The notes under the pieces are model-generated. The model worked only from the letters and a program-made list of their open reading frames with translations. It was not told where the DNA came from and did not search any database. Position numbers and translations under genes: made by a program. A stretch of 37,030 nt of DNA from an uncultured Burkholderiales bacterium (GTDB lineage Bacteria; Pseudomonadota; Gammaproteobacteria; Burkholderiales; Burkholderiaceae), in NCBI GenBank assembly GCA_937891045.1, contig CALBEV010000105.1:1-37030 (forward strand), read 5' to 3'. This document shows, one piece after another, positions 25,251 through 33,852 of this stretch. Position 1 is the first letter of the stretch. Each line of letters starts with the position of its first letter.

Positions 25251-26117
25251 ATGTTTGAACAAGTCTTCTTCAGCGGCCTGGCCTTGGGCAGCATCTATGG
25301 CCTGGTGGCTTTGGGCTTTGCCGTGATTTTCAAAGCCACGGATGTGTTCAATTTTGCGCAGGGCATGTTCGTGGTCTGCGGCGCTTACTTCGCCGTCACG
25401 GCCATGTCCATCTTGCAACTGCCGTTTCCTTTGGCGATTCTGTTCATCGTTGGTGCGGCGGCCTTGATGGGTGTCTTGATCCACATGGTGTTGATTCAAC
25501 CCCTGGCCGGACGCCCCATGTTGTCGGTCATCATGCTGACCATTGCTTTATCGATTGCACTTCGCGCCTTCATCGAAATCGTGTTTGGCCCGCAAGGTCG
25601 CTCGCTCACCACACCGTTACCCACCGGCGTTCTGATGTTGGGCGAGGTGCGCATTTCCTACTTGCACCTGACCGCTGCCTTGGTGAGCTGGGGATGCATG
25701 GCGGTGTTTGGTTTGTTTTTCCGCTTCACCTCGGTGGGCTTGCTCATGCGAGCCTCGGCCGACAGCCATGAAGCTGCCGTCGTGTCGGGTGTCAACGTCA
25801 ACAACATGAACCGCTTGGCTTGGGCGATTGGTTCCACCCTGGCCGCTGTGGGTGGTTTGTTTTTGGGCCAGTTGCAAATCGCTTCCACCGAGTTGGAAGG
25901 CATTGGTTTGCTGGCCTTGCCAGCGGTGGTGATTGGCGGGATGCAAAGCATTCCTGGCGCCATCATTGGCGGCCTGTTGGTGGGCATCATCGAGCAAATG
26001 GCCTCTACCTACATCTCGCCCAAGTCGAGTGACATCGTCATTTATGTGCTGTTGTTGCTCATTCTCATGGTGCGTCCCTGGGGCTTGTTTGGTCAACGCG
26101 AATTGGGCCGGGTCTGA
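25251..26117 (+). CDS. HAAT ABC transporter permease, LivH type
   Basis: A 288-residue multi-spanning inner-membrane protein, the usual LivH length. The segment DVFNFAQGMFVVCGAYFAV is the family counterpart of NLAHGE, and ALPAVVIGGMQSIPGAIIGG is the conserved C-terminal loop. It starts 27 bases after the binding-protein gene and ends five bases before the LivM-type gene. With LivM it forms the channel of this transporter. Confidence 0.92.
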   Translation: MFEQVFFSGLALGSIYGLVALGFAVIFKATDVFNFAQGMFVVCGAYFAVTAMSILQLPFPLAILFIVGAAALMGVLIHMVLIQPLAGRPMLSVIMLTIALSIALRAFIEIVFGPQGRSLTTPLPTGVLMLGEVRISYLHLTAALVSWGCMAVFGLFFRFTSVGLLMRASADSHEAAVVSGVNVNNMNRLAWAIGSTLAAVGGLFLGQLQIASTELEGIGLLALPAVVIGGMQSIPGAIIGGLLVGIIEQMASTYISPKSSDIVIYVLLLLILMVRPWGLFGQRELGRV

Positions 26118-26122
26118 GCCGT

Positions 26123-27196
26123 ATGAACTCCACTTCCAAACCCACACACAGCGCAGGTACCTGGCTGTGGCTGTTGTTGTGCGCCGCTGCCCTGGCCTAC
26201 CTGCCCACACTGCTGACCGAACGTGCCTTCTTTGGCATTCCCTTGTCCAACACCCAACTGCTGAACTTGGGCCTCACGCAAATCAATTTGATGCTGATTT
26301 CCATGCTGGGCGCACTGTCCCTGAATTACCTCACTGGATGCGCAGGGCTCATTTCCATTGGCCATGCCGCCTTCTTCGCCACAGGCGCGATGGCCGCAGC
26401 TGTGTTTGACAACCAACTCGGTTTACCGTTTCCCTTGGTGTTGTTGGCCGCAGCGCTGGCGGGGGCCGTGGCAGGCACCTTGGCGGGTTTGCCTTCATTG
26501 CGTGTGCGCGGTTTGTATTTTGTGTTGTCCACCTTGGCTGTGCATTACGTGGTGGCCTATGTGTTTTTGGAATATCAATTCAAGTACTTTGACGTGGTCG
26601 GCATTCCCTATGCCACGCCGCGCATTGGCGGGTTCGAGCTCAACACGCCTGTGCGATGGTATGCCTTGTTGTTGCCTCTGGTGGTATTGGTGTACTTGGG
26701 CTTGCAAGCCAGCTTGAAAAGCCGCGAAGGCCGCGCCATGTTGGCCATGCGAGACCATGAATTGGCTGCCACATCGGTGGGCGTGGATGTGCGCATTTTG
26801 CGTTTGAAAGCCTTTGGGCTGAGTTCGGCCATTGCGTCTGTGGCCGGTGCGTTGTTTGCCTACTACTTGTCCAACGTCACCTCTGAGGCTTTCAACATCA
26901 ACTTCGCCATCCAGTTCATAGCCATGATCATCATTGGCGGCATGGGTTCGTTGCCTGGTTCCTTGGTGGGCGCGGCCATTTGGTTGTTGTTGCCTTCCAT
27001 CATCGGTGGCTTGTCGCCTCAGACGAGTGATGGGAACGCATTTTTCAGCAAATTGTTGGTGGAGCACCGGGCCCAATTGGTGCAATTGATTTTCAGCATC
27101 TTGGTGATCGTGTTCCTCATTTTTGCACCGGGTGGTGTGGCGGGTTTGGGCACGCGATTGAAAAACAGTTGGCTGGCATGGAGGGCAAAACCATGA
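26123..27196 (+). CDS. HAAT ABC transporter permease, LivM type
   Basis: A 357-residue inner-membrane permease. It carries SLNYLTGCAGLISIGHAAFF (the LivM GxGxxSxGHxAF hallmark) near residue 70 and FAIQFIAMIIIGGMGSLPGS in the C-terminal part, with the coupling-loop segment MRDHELAATSVGVDVRILRLK between. Its stop overlaps the ATPase start (ATGA at 27193). Together with the gene at 25251 it makes the membrane channel. Confidence 0.92.
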   Translation: MNSTSKPTHSAGTWLWLLLCAAALAYLPTLLTERAFFGIPLSNTQLLNLGLTQINLMLISMLGALSLNYLTGCAGLISIGHAAFFATGAMAAAVFDNQLGLPFPLVLLAAALAGAVAGTLAGLPSLRVRGLYFVLSTLAVHYVVAYVFLEYQFKYFDVVGIPYATPRIGGFELNTPVRWYALLLPLVVLVYLGLQASLKSREGRAMLAMRDHELAATSVGVDVRILRLKAFGLSSAIASVAGALFAYYLSNVTSEAFNINFAIQFIAMIIIGGMGSLPGSLVGAAIWLLLPSIIGGLSPQTSDGNAFFSKLLVEHRAQLVQLIFSILVIVFLIFAPGGVAGLGTRLKNSWLAWRAKP

Positions 27197-27951
27197 GCAC
27201 CGTGCTGGACATTCAACACCTGAGCGTGGCCTACAACCGCAAAGGCTTGGCGCTAGAAGATGTCAGCCTGCAAGTCCCTCAAGGCGGCATCGTGGCCTTG
27301 CTGGGGGCCAATGGCGCGGGCAAATCCACACTCATCCGCGCAGTCACCGGCTTGCTCGATTTGCACCATGGCCAGATCACCGGCGGACAAGTGCACATGC
27401 TGGGGCAGGTGGTGTCTGGTTTGCCAGCGCACCGCTTGGTGCGCTTGGGCATGGGGCAAGTTCCCGAAGGTCGCTTGGTGTTCAAACACTTGAGCGTGGA
27501 AGACAACCTGTTGGTGGGTGCTGCCGTGTTGCCGCGTGCCCAAGTGAAAGACGGCTTGGATGCGGTCTACCATTTGTTTCCGCGCTTGCTCGAGCGTCGC
27601 AGTCAGGCGGCAGGCTGGATGTCGGGCGGCGAGCAACAAATGCTGGCCTTGGGCCGTGCCATGATCGCCAAACCCAAACTCCTGTTGGTGGATGAGTTGT
27701 CCTTGGGTTTGGCACCACTGATCGTGGCCGACATTTACAAACAGTTGCGCGTGATTGGCGAAACCTTGGGCACCGCCATGTTGGTGGTGGAACAAAACGC
27801 CAAGCTCGCGCTCGCGTTTGCCCAGTCGGCTTATTTGCTGCAACAAGGCCGTGTGGTGTTGTCGGGCAGTGCCGAACTGGTGGCCGCCAGTCCCGAAATG
27901 AAAACCTCCTATTTGGGTGAAGCCCGCCAGACAGGGGAGGCAAGCGCATGA
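27193..27951 (+). CDS. HAAT ABC transporter ATPase, LivF type
   Basis: A 252-residue ABC ATPase. Walker A GANGAGKST (38-46), signature MSGGEQQMLALGRAM, Walker B LLLVDELSLGLAP and the C-terminal AELVAASPEMKTSYLG typical of LivF. In the Walker B region Leu follows the catalytic Glu where Pro is more common; this is also seen in some paralogues and need not affect activity. ATG 27193 overlaps the permease stop, and its own stop overlaps the next ATPase (ATGA at 27948). In this transporter the LivF-type gene precedes LivG, the reverse of the set in region A. Confidence 0.92.
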   Translation: MSTVLDIQHLSVAYNRKGLALEDVSLQVPQGGIVALLGANGAGKSTLIRAVTGLLDLHHGQITGGQVHMLGQVVSGLPAHRLVRLGMGQVPEGRLVFKHLSVEDNLLVGAAVLPRAQVKDGLDAVYHLFPRLLERRSQAAGWMSGGEQQMLALGRAMIAKPKLLLVDELSLGLAPLIVADIYKQLRVIGETLGTAMLVVEQNAKLALAFAQSAYLLQQGRVVLSGSAELVAASPEMKTSYLGEARQTGEASA

Positions 27952-28718
27952 GCACACCGATGTTGACCATCTCCAACCTGGTGATGCGCTTTGGCGGCAT
28001 CACCGCCTTGAACGACGTGTCGTTCAGCTTGGCGCAAGGCCAGATCACGTCCTTGATTGGCCCCAATGGTGCGGGCAAAACCACCTTGTTCAATTGCATT
28101 ACCGGCATGTACACGCCCACCTCGGGGCAGGTGCAGTTCAACAAACAAGACATCACGGGCTTGGCTGCGCACCAAATCGCGCTACAAGGCATGGCCCGCA
28201 CCTTTCAAAACCTGGCCTTGTTTGGCGGCCTGAGTGTGCTGGAAAACCTGATGACCGGTGCCTACTTGAAAGGTTCTTCGGGCTTGTTGCAAGGCGTGTT
28301 CACCAGCCCGCAAGCCCGCCGTGAAGAACGTGCTGCCAAAGTTGCCGCCATGGACATGCTGGCCTTCTTAGACATGCAAGACGTGGCTGATGCCTTGCCT
28401 TCGGAGTTGAGCTATGGCCGGCAAAAACAAGTCGAGTTCGCCCGTGCCCTGATGCAACAGTCCAAGTTGGTGTTGTTAGATGAACCCATGGCTGGCATGA
28501 GCAGCGCCGAAAAAGACAGCATGTCGGCTTTGATTCAAAAAGTGCGACACACCTTGGGCGTCAGTTTTTTGATCGTGGAGCACGACATCCCGGTGGTGAT
28601 GGACTTGTCCGACAAGATCGTGGTGCTCGACTTCGGCCAAAAAATTGCTGAAGGACTGCCGCAAGAGATTCAAAACGACCCCGCTGTGATCGCCGCCTAT
28701 TTAGGCAGTGAGCACTGA
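27948..28718 (+). CDS. HAAT ABC transporter ATPase, LivG type
   Basis: A 256-residue ABC ATPase with Walker A GPNGAGKTT (38-46), the LivG-specific GMARTFQNLALFGGLSVLEN, signature ELSYGRQKQVEFARAL, Walker B LVLLDEPMAGM and switch histidine in LIVEHDIPVVMDL. It completes the five-gene transporter. The thiolase gene follows after 30 bases, which argues that the transporter and catabolic genes share one transcript. Confidence 0.92.
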   Translation: MSTPMLTISNLVMRFGGITALNDVSFSLAQGQITSLIGPNGAGKTTLFNCITGMYTPTSGQVQFNKQDITGLAAHQIALQGMARTFQNLALFGGLSVLENLMTGAYLKGSSGLLQGVFTSPQARREERAAKVAAMDMLAFLDMQDVADALPSELSYGRQKQVEFARALMQQSKLVLLDEPMAGMSSAEKDSMSALIQKVRHTLGVSFLIVEHDIPVVMDLSDKIVVLDFGQKIAEGLPQEIQNDPAVIAAYLGSEH

Positions 28719-28748
28719 AATTTTTACAATTTAATTGGAGCAGTTCCC

Positions 28749-29933
28749 ATGAGAGAAGCCGTCATCGTATCCACCGCCCGCACTGGCATTGGCCGTGCCT
28801 TCAAAGGTTCTTTGAACCACAGCAAATCCCCCAGCATGTTGGGCCATGTGATCGCGCAAGCAGTTCAACGTGCAGGCATTGAAGGCGCAGAAGTGGAAGA
28901 CGTGGTCATGGGCACGGTGCTCACCAGCGGCACGGCGGGCATGAACTTGGCACGCAACGCGGCTTTGGCTGCGGGCTTGCCTGTCACCGCGCCTGGTCAA
29001 ACCATGGACCGGCAATGCGCTTCTGGTTTGATGGCGATTGCCACAGCTGCCAAGCAAGTCATGGTGGACGGCATGGATGTGGTGGTGGCTGGTGGCCAAG
29101 AGAACATCACGGCTGAACAAAAAGCCTACTTCGAGAGCGCCATGGCCAGCAAAGACGCACATCTTGAACAACGCGTTCCCCATGTCTACATGCCCATGCT
29201 GATGACCGCCGAGTTTGTGGCGAAAAAATACGGCATCAGCCGCGAAGCGCAAGACTTGTATGCATTGCAATCGCAGCAGCGCACGGCGCAAGCCCAGCAA
29301 GCCGGTCGCTTCAACCAAGAAATCGTGTCCTATGCCACGCAAATGGCGGTGGCCGATAAAGCCACGGGCGCTATCAGTTTGAAAGACGTGGTGTTGGACA
29401 AAGACGAAAGCAACCGCCCCGACACTGTGCTCGAAGGTTTGACCTCCTTGAAGCCAGTGATTGAAGGCGGCGTCATCACCGCAGGAAACGCCAGTCAGTT
29501 GTCCGATGGCGCCAGTGCTTGCGTGGTGATGGACACAGGCTTGGCCGAGCGTCGAGGTTTGCAAGCCCTGGGCATTTACCGTGGCATGACAGTCGCTGGT
29601 TGTGCGCCTGAAGAAATGGGCATTGGTCCCATCTACGCCGTGCCCAAATTGCTGAAACAACACGGTTTGAAAGTGGACGACATTGGTCTGTGGGAGTTGA
29701 ACGAAGCCTTTGCCTGTCAAGCCATTTATTGCCGGGATCAACTCGGCATCAACCCCGAGATCTACAACGTCAACGGTGGTGGCATTTCCATCGGTCACCC
29801 CTATGGCATGACAGGTGCAAGGTTGGTGGGCCATGCGCTGATCGAAGGCAAACGCCGTGGCGTGAAATACGTGGTCGTCACCATGTGCGTTGGTGGCGGC
29901 ATGGGTGCGGCTGGGTTGTTTGAAGTCGCTTAA
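28749..29933 (+). CDS. Acetyl-CoA C-acyltransferase (thiolase)
   Basis: A 394-residue classical degradative/biosynthetic thiolase. All catalytic elements are present: Cys90 (DRQCASGL), the NEAFACQ motif, His350 ([11 protein letters not shown]) and Cys380 (TMCVGGGMG). GGAG at 28737-28740 lies eight bases before ATG 28749. It cleaves 3-oxoacyl-CoA to acetyl-CoA plus a shortened acyl-CoA, completing the beta-oxidation set with the dehydrogenases and hydratase upstream. It differs from the SCP2-type thiolase at 10456, so the two regions have separate thiolytic steps. Confidence 0.94.
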   Translation: MREAVIVSTARTGIGRAFKGSLNHSKSPSMLGHVIAQAVQRAGIEGAEVEDVVMGTVLTSGTAGMNLARNAALAAGLPVTAPGQTMDRQCASGLMAIATAAKQVMVDGMDVVVAGGQENITAEQKAYFESAMASKDAHLEQRVPHVYMPMLMTAEFVAKKYGISREAQDLYALQSQQRTAQAQQAGRFNQEIVSYATQMAVADKATGAISLKDVVLDKDESNRPDTVLEGLTSLKPVIEGGVITAGNASQLSDGASACVVMDTGLAERRGLQALGIYRGMTVAGCAPEEMGIGPIYAVPKLLKQHGLKVDDIGLWELNEAFACQAIYCRDQLGINPEIYNVNGGGISIGHPYGMTGARLVGHALIEGKRRGVKYVVVTMCVGGGMGAAGLFEVA

Positions 29934-29959
29934 GCTTATTGGATAAAAGGGGGGTCCAC

Positions 29960-30778
29960 ATGCCACGTCGATTTGTTGATTTATCCATTTATTTGGAAAA
30001 CGATGTGGTGAGTGATCCACCCGCGTATGCCCCGCGCATCGAGTACCTGACCCATCAAAACACGGTGTCACAAATAGAGCCATTTTTCCCGGGCTTGAAA
30101 AAAGAAGACTTGCCCGACGGGGAAGGCTGGGCGGTGGAGTTTGTCAAACTCTGCACCCACAACGGCACGCATCTGGATGCGCCTTACCACTACCACTCCA
30201 CGATGGATCAGGCGTCAGGCGAAAAAAAGCCCGCCATCACCATTGATGAAGTGCCGCTGGAGTGGTGCTTTCAACCCGGGGTGAAACTCGACTTCCGTCA
30301 TCTGCCCGATGGTCATGTGGTCACCGCAGCTGAAGTGGATGCCGAACTCAAGCGCATCAGTCACACGTTGTCGCCGCTGGAAATTGTGGTGGTCAACACG
30401 CGGGCAGGCATGCAATACGGACAACCCGACTATGTCTCCTGTGGCTGCGGCATGGGCTACGAAGCCACCATGTATTTGCTGGAGCAGGGTGTGCGATTGA
30501 CCGGCACGGATGCCTGGAGTTGGGATGCGCCGTTTGTGCACACCGCGCAAAAATATGCAGACACCGGCAACGCGGCGTTGATTTGGGAAGGCCACAAAGC
30601 GGGCCGAGACATTGGCTATTGCCACTTGGAAAAACTGCACAACCTGGAAGCCTTGCCCAGCAGCGGTTTTTACATCAGCTGTTTTCCCCACAAAATCCGT
30701 GGTGCTTCTGCTGGCTGGACCCGTGCCGTTGCAATTTTTGATGATGCTTTGCTTGCTGCGCAGCATCCCCAAGCTTGA
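29960..30778 (+). CDS. Cyclase-family metal-dependent hydrolase
   Basis: A 272-residue protein of the cyclase/kynurenine-formamidase-like fold. The metal motif HxGTHxDxPxH is complete (His67, Gly69, Thr70, His71, Asp73, Pro75, His77) and the downstream GTDAWSWDAPF is the second conserved segment. Family members hydrolyse N-formylkynurenine, isatin or open cyclic diketones and lactams/lactones. Here, behind a Baeyer-Villiger monooxygenase operon, lactone or ring-ketone opening is a reasonable guess. ATG 29960 follows an AAAAGGGGGG stretch (29945-29954); the TTG at 29939 is too close to the previous stop and lacks such a site. No signal peptide, so cytoplasmic. Confidence 0.88.
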   Translation: MPRRFVDLSIYLENDVVSDPPAYAPRIEYLTHQNTVSQIEPFFPGLKKEDLPDGEGWAVEFVKLCTHNGTHLDAPYHYHSTMDQASGEKKPAITIDEVPLEWCFQPGVKLDFRHLPDGHVVTAAEVDAELKRISHTLSPLEIVVVNTRAGMQYGQPDYVSCGCGMGYEATMYLLEQGVRLTGTDAWSWDAPFVHTAQKYADTGNAALIWEGHKAGRDIGYCHLEKLHNLEALPSSGFYISCFPHKIRGASAGWTRAVAIFDDALLAAQHPQA

Positions 30779-31689
30779 AACTTGATCCTCACCAAACAGC
30801 GCGGGCCTTGCCCTACCTGCGGCTGTCTCATACCATTGCGGCTTTATTGCTGGACACGTCGGTTGTGGTGCCGCCGCGTTTGGTACAGCGCTTGTCGAAC
30901 GCGGGCAGTTTGTTTGTCATGCCCGCAGGCGATACCCAACTGGCCATCACCAAGCTGATCACCTGGGTCCCAGACAACCCCTCGCGGGGAATGCCCGCCA
31001 TCCAAGGTGAAGTGATGGTGTTTGATGCCCGTGATGGCAGGTTGTTGCACCTGCTGGATGGCCCCACGGTGACCGCGCACCGAACAGCGGCTGTGTCCTT
31101 GCTCGCTGCACAACACCTTGCGCCTCATCCCCAGGGCCGTTTGTTGCTGGTGGGTGCTGGGGTGCAGGCCAAAGCGCATTTGCATGCATTTGTGCAAGGG
31201 CTTGGTGTGCAAGAGGTGTTGGTGGCTTCGCGCACACGCGAAAGTGCCCAAGCCTTGGTGGACGAAGCACAGTCCTTGGGCGTGAGCGCCGCCATCGCTG
31301 ACAGCGCTGACCAAGCTTTGGCTGACTGCAGTTTGGTGGTCAGTGCCACCACTGCGCATCAAGTGGCCCTGCGTGCCCGTCCCCGTGACGATGCATTCAT
31401 TTGCGCCATCGGGGCCTTCACACCTGCCATGGTGGAATGGGCACCCGAGGTTTGCAGGCATGTGGCGGAACATGGCCGGGTGGTGGTGGACTCCCGAGAC
31501 GCCGACCATGAAGCTGGCGACTTGTTGCAAGCGGGCTTGGATGTGGCGCAATATCTCAGCTTGCAAGATGTGGTGCGTGGGCCCTCGGCCCTGGACACTG
31601 GCCCATCAGGTCCGGTGTTTTTCAAAAGTTGTGGCTGGGCAGGCTGGGATTTGGCAGCGGCCCGGTGCGTGGTGCAGGCGCTGGGTTGA
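30775..31689 (+). CDS. Ornithine cyclodeaminase/mu-crystallin family protein (pyrroline-2-carboxylate reductase-like)
   Basis: A 304-residue NAD(P)-binding protein. The family lysine Lys60 (LAITKL), Arg103 (TAHRTAAVS) and dinucleotide loop LLLVGAGVQAKAH (124-136) are clear. The segment CAIGAFTPAMVEW resembles delta-1-pyrroline-2-carboxylate reductases rather than the GGDxxGKxEL form of true ornithine cyclodeaminases. It starts with TTG at 30775, overlapping the cyclase stop as TTGA, so the two are translationally coupled. It may reduce a cyclic imine or a ketimine, or act as an alanine-dehydrogenase-like enzyme. Its relation to the beta-oxidation genes is unclear. Last gene of the plus-strand train; a convergent gene ends 31 bases further on. 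Confidence 0.85.
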   Translation: MKLDPHQTARALPYLRLSHTIAALLLDTSVVVPPRLVQRLSNAGSLFVMPAGDTQLAITKLITWVPDNPSRGMPAIQGEVMVFDARDGRLLHLLDGPTVTAHRTAAVSLLAAQHLAPHPQGRLLLVGAGVQAKAHLHAFVQGLGVQEVLVASRTRESAQALVDEAQSLGVSAAIADSADQALADCSLVVSATTAHQVALRARPRDDAFICAIGAFTPAMVEWAPEVCRHVAEHGRVVVDSRDADHEAGDLLQAGLDVAQYLSLQDVVRGPSALDTGPSGPVFFKSCGWAGWDLAAARCVVQALG

Positions 31690-31720
31690 ATGCATCAGCA
31701 AACCAGCAGACAGCCCTTGC

Positions 31721-32722
31721 TCAGTCGTTTTCCAAGGCCACCAAACTGTTGAGCAAAGCGGTCTGAAAGCGTTGGGGGTTTTGAACATGCGGTGCATGAC
31801 CCAAATCTGGAAACAAGACCAACTTGGCATTGGGAATGATCTTCACGGTTTTGAGTGACATCTCGCGGTAGTTGCCCAAAGCGGATTTCAGAGGCTCAGG
31901 TGCCAAATCGCGACCAATGGCTGTCGTGTCTTGTTCACCAATCAACAACAAGGTGGGCACCTTGAGATTGGGGAATTCGTACAAAACCGGTTGATTGACA
32001 ATCATGACAAAGGTCAAGGCGGAATGCCATGCCACGGTTTCTTTGCCGGGACCGCGGTACATGCCTGCGATCATTTGTATCCAAGGCTCGTATTCGGGTT
32101 TCCAAACGTTCGCGTAGTACGTGCTTTTCTGGTAGTTGCGCATGCGCTCATCGGTTTGCTGCAACTCACGTGCATGCCATTGATCCAAGGTGGGCATGGG
32201 CACGCCCATGGCTTTCCAATCTTCCAAGCCCAATGGATTGATCATCACCAGTTGGGTCACTTCCTTGGGAAACTTCAAGGCATAACGCGTGGCCAACATG
32301 CCACCCATGGAATGCCCCACCACGGTGGCTTGGCTGATCTTCAAGGATGTCAACAAGGCATGCGTGTTGTTGGCCAGTTCGTCAAAGCTGTAGTCATAGT
32401 TGAGGGGTTTGCTGGATTTGCAAAACCCGACTTGATCGGGCGCAATCACCCGCAAGCCAGTTTGTTGCAACTTGATGGCTGTTTCATGCCAGGTGGCGGC
32501 ACAGAAATTTTTGCCATGCATCAACACCACAACTGGTGCATTCGGCTTGGCTGCTGGGTAGTCCAAGTAGGCCATTGTGATTGGCTGGTTGGCGGCAATG
32601 AAATCAAAATACCGCACGGGCGCTGGGTATTCAAAGCCCTGCAATTGCGGTCCATAAACAGGCACATCTGCCCGAGCGGTCAGGCTGGCCAACAGGCAGA
32701 TCCATGCGAATAAATTTTTCAT
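31721..32722 (-). CDS. Exported alpha/beta-fold hydrolase
   Basis: A 333-residue alpha/beta hydrolase with a signal peptide (MKNLFAWICLLASLTARA, likely cleaved before DVPVYG). Oxyanion segment HGKNF (69-73), nucleophile elbow GHSMGG with Ser138, acid Asp265 (GEQDTTA) and His309 (LGHAPH) form a complete triad. ATG at 32722 (minus strand) gives the signal peptide; the longer frame to 32776 adds residues ahead of it and is not used. It probably acts in the periplasm on an ester or amide; substrate unknown. It is transcribed toward the end of the region B operon and diverges from the small membrane protein gene. Confidence 0.88.
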   Translation of the reverse strand: MKNLFAWICLLASLTARADVPVYGPQLQGFEYPAPVRYFDFIAANQPITMAYLDYPAAKPNAPVVVLMHGKNFCAATWHETAIKLQQTGLRVIAPDQVGFCKSSKPLNYDYSFDELANNTHALLTSLKISQATVVGHSMGGMLATRYALKFPKEVTQLVMINPLGLEDWKAMGVPMPTLDQWHARELQQTDERMRNYQKSTYYANVWKPEYEPWIQMIAGMYRGPGKETVAWHSALTFVMIVNQPVLYEFPNLKVPTLLLIGEQDTTAIGRDLAPEPLKSALGNYREMSLKTVKIIPNAKLVLFPDLGHAPHVQNPQRFQTALLNSLVALEND

Positions 32723-32759
32723 GCGGGAGTTATAGCGCATGTCATGGACAAGTTGCCCA

Positions 32760-32789
32760 TTGACGCTGGTGCGCAAAGCCCAATATCAT
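32760..32789 (+). promoter_or_regulatory. Candidate sigma70 promoter for the small membrane protein and RraA-like genes
   Basis: TTGACG (32760-32765) and TATCAT (32784-32789) each match the -35 and -10 consensus in five of six positions, with an 18-base spacer. Transcription would start near 32796, and AAGGA at 32810-32814 followed by ATG 32820 completes a normal expression signal. Confidence 0.5.
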
Positions 32790-32819
32790 GGGTCTGGCCC
32801 AAGACACTGAAGGACCTTC

Positions 32820-33068
32820 ATGACTGCTGAATACATTGTGATCTGCGTGTATCTTTTTGCTGGCGTTTGTTTTGGGCTTGTCACTTTTTCTCATCGGCAC
32901 TTGTTCAGCGAGGGGCCCACTAAGTCCATCAGTGCAGATGCAAGTTCGGTGCTTGAGGGCCGCGCTTTTTGGGTCTTGATCGCCACATGGCTTTGGCCCA
33001 TCTTGGTGCTGACGGGCATCAACACCGCATTCATCTTGGCCAAGCGCCAAAAGCAGTTGAAAAAGTAA
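32820..33068 (+). CDS. Small membrane protein with two predicted helices
   Basis: An 82-residue protein with two hydrophobic segments (about residues 4-24, IVICVYLFAGVCFGLVTF, and 49-73, FWVLIATWLWPILVLTGINT) and a basic KRQKQLKK tail, suggesting both ends on the cytoplasmic side. AAGGA is six bases upstream of the ATG. I do not recognise the family. It has its own promoter-like element and lies 27 bases before the RraA-like gene. Confidence 0.7.
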   Translation: MTAEYIVICVYLFAGVCFGLVTFSHRHLFSEGPTKSISADASSVLEGRAFWVLIATWLWPILVLTGINTAFILAKRQKQLKK

Positions 33069-33095
33069 GTCAACTTTTTTTGATCTGTTAAGCCA

Positions 33096-33845
33096 ATGCA
33101 ATTGCCACATTTCATGCCGCTGTTCATCTTGCGGGCTCTGTTGTTCTCTCTGGCAAGCCTCTTGTGGACCCCGCTCAGCTGGGCCTTGACCGAGGCACAA
33201 ATCATCCAAGCCTTGAGCTTGCCGCAAAACAGCACAGGCAACATTGCCGATGCTGTTGAAGAAGCCACAGGTGCCCGTGGCTGGATGTCGTCAGACATGA
33301 AACCCATTTTTGATGCCCGAGTAGTCGGTCGGGCCGCCACCGTGGTGTTGCGACCTGTTTTGAAAAATGACGATCGCAAATACCCCAATCTGGCTTTGGA
33401 GCTGCTGGATCAGGCCCCAAAAGGTTCGATATTGGTGTTTGTCATGCAAGACGGCCCAGACATCGCTGCCATGGGCAATTTGATGGGCACCACGGCCAAG
33501 GTCAGAGAACTGGCTGGTGCTGTGATCGATGGCGCGGTGCGTGATGTCGCCGAATTGAAGCGCATGGGCTTTCCAGTGTGGTCACGCCGAGTCAGCCCTG
33601 CAACCTCGGTTGGCCGCATGGTTGGTGCAGAAAAGCAAGTGCCGGTGCGCTGCGGGGACATCATGGTCCATCCCGGCGATTACATCGTGGGTGACACCGA
33701 TGGCGTGGTGGTCGTGCCAGCTGCTGCCGCCATGCGCGTGATTGAATTGCTCAAGCAATACGATGACAAAGAATCCAAGATGCTGACCATCATCGAAAAA
33801 GAAAAATCCATGCTTAAGGCGCTGGAAATTTACAACCGCTACTGA
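33096..33845 (+). CDS. RraA/HMG-aldolase-fold protein with N-terminal signal peptide
   Basis: A 249-residue protein. Residues from about 35 on match the RraA/4-hydroxy-4-methyl-2-oxoglutarate aldolase fold: MGNLMGTTAKVRELAGAVI followed by DGAVRDVAEL with the conserved Arg-Asp pair, and VHPGDYIVGDTDGVVVVP near the C-terminus. In front is a typical export signal (basic start, FILRALLFSLASLLWTPLSWA). RraA-fold proteins are normally cytoplasmic aldolases or RNase E regulators, so a secreted form is unusual. Starts at 33096 or 33114 are possible; both keep the signal. It could be a periplasmic lyase; function not assigned. Confidence 0.82.
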   Translation: MQLPHFMPLFILRALLFSLASLLWTPLSWALTEAQIIQALSLPQNSTGNIADAVEEATGARGWMSSDMKPIFDARVVGRAATVVLRPVLKNDDRKYPNLALELLDQAPKGSILVFVMQDGPDIAAMGNLMGTTAKVRELAGAVIDGAVRDVAELKRMGFPVWSRRVSPATSVGRMVGAEKQVPVRCGDIMVHPGDYIVGDTDGVVVVPAAAAMRVIELLKQYDDKESKMLTIIEKEKSMLKALEIYNRY

Positions 33846-33852
33846 ACCAGGT

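Noticed and set aside
24435..25499. 354-codon minus-strand open frame opposite the binding protein and permease
   Set aside because: Low-complexity His/Gly/Val product without motifs; the plus strand genes are certain.
28731..30083. 450-codon open frame on the minus strand opposite the thiolase
   Set aside because: Its translation is rich in His, Ala and Gly with no recognisable domain, while the plus strand encodes a thiolase with all catalytic residues. It is an antisense shadow of codon bias.
32722..32740. TATAAC near 32735 as a minus-strand -10 element for the exported hydrolase
   Set aside because: It would lie only about ten bases from the start codon and has no -35 partner.
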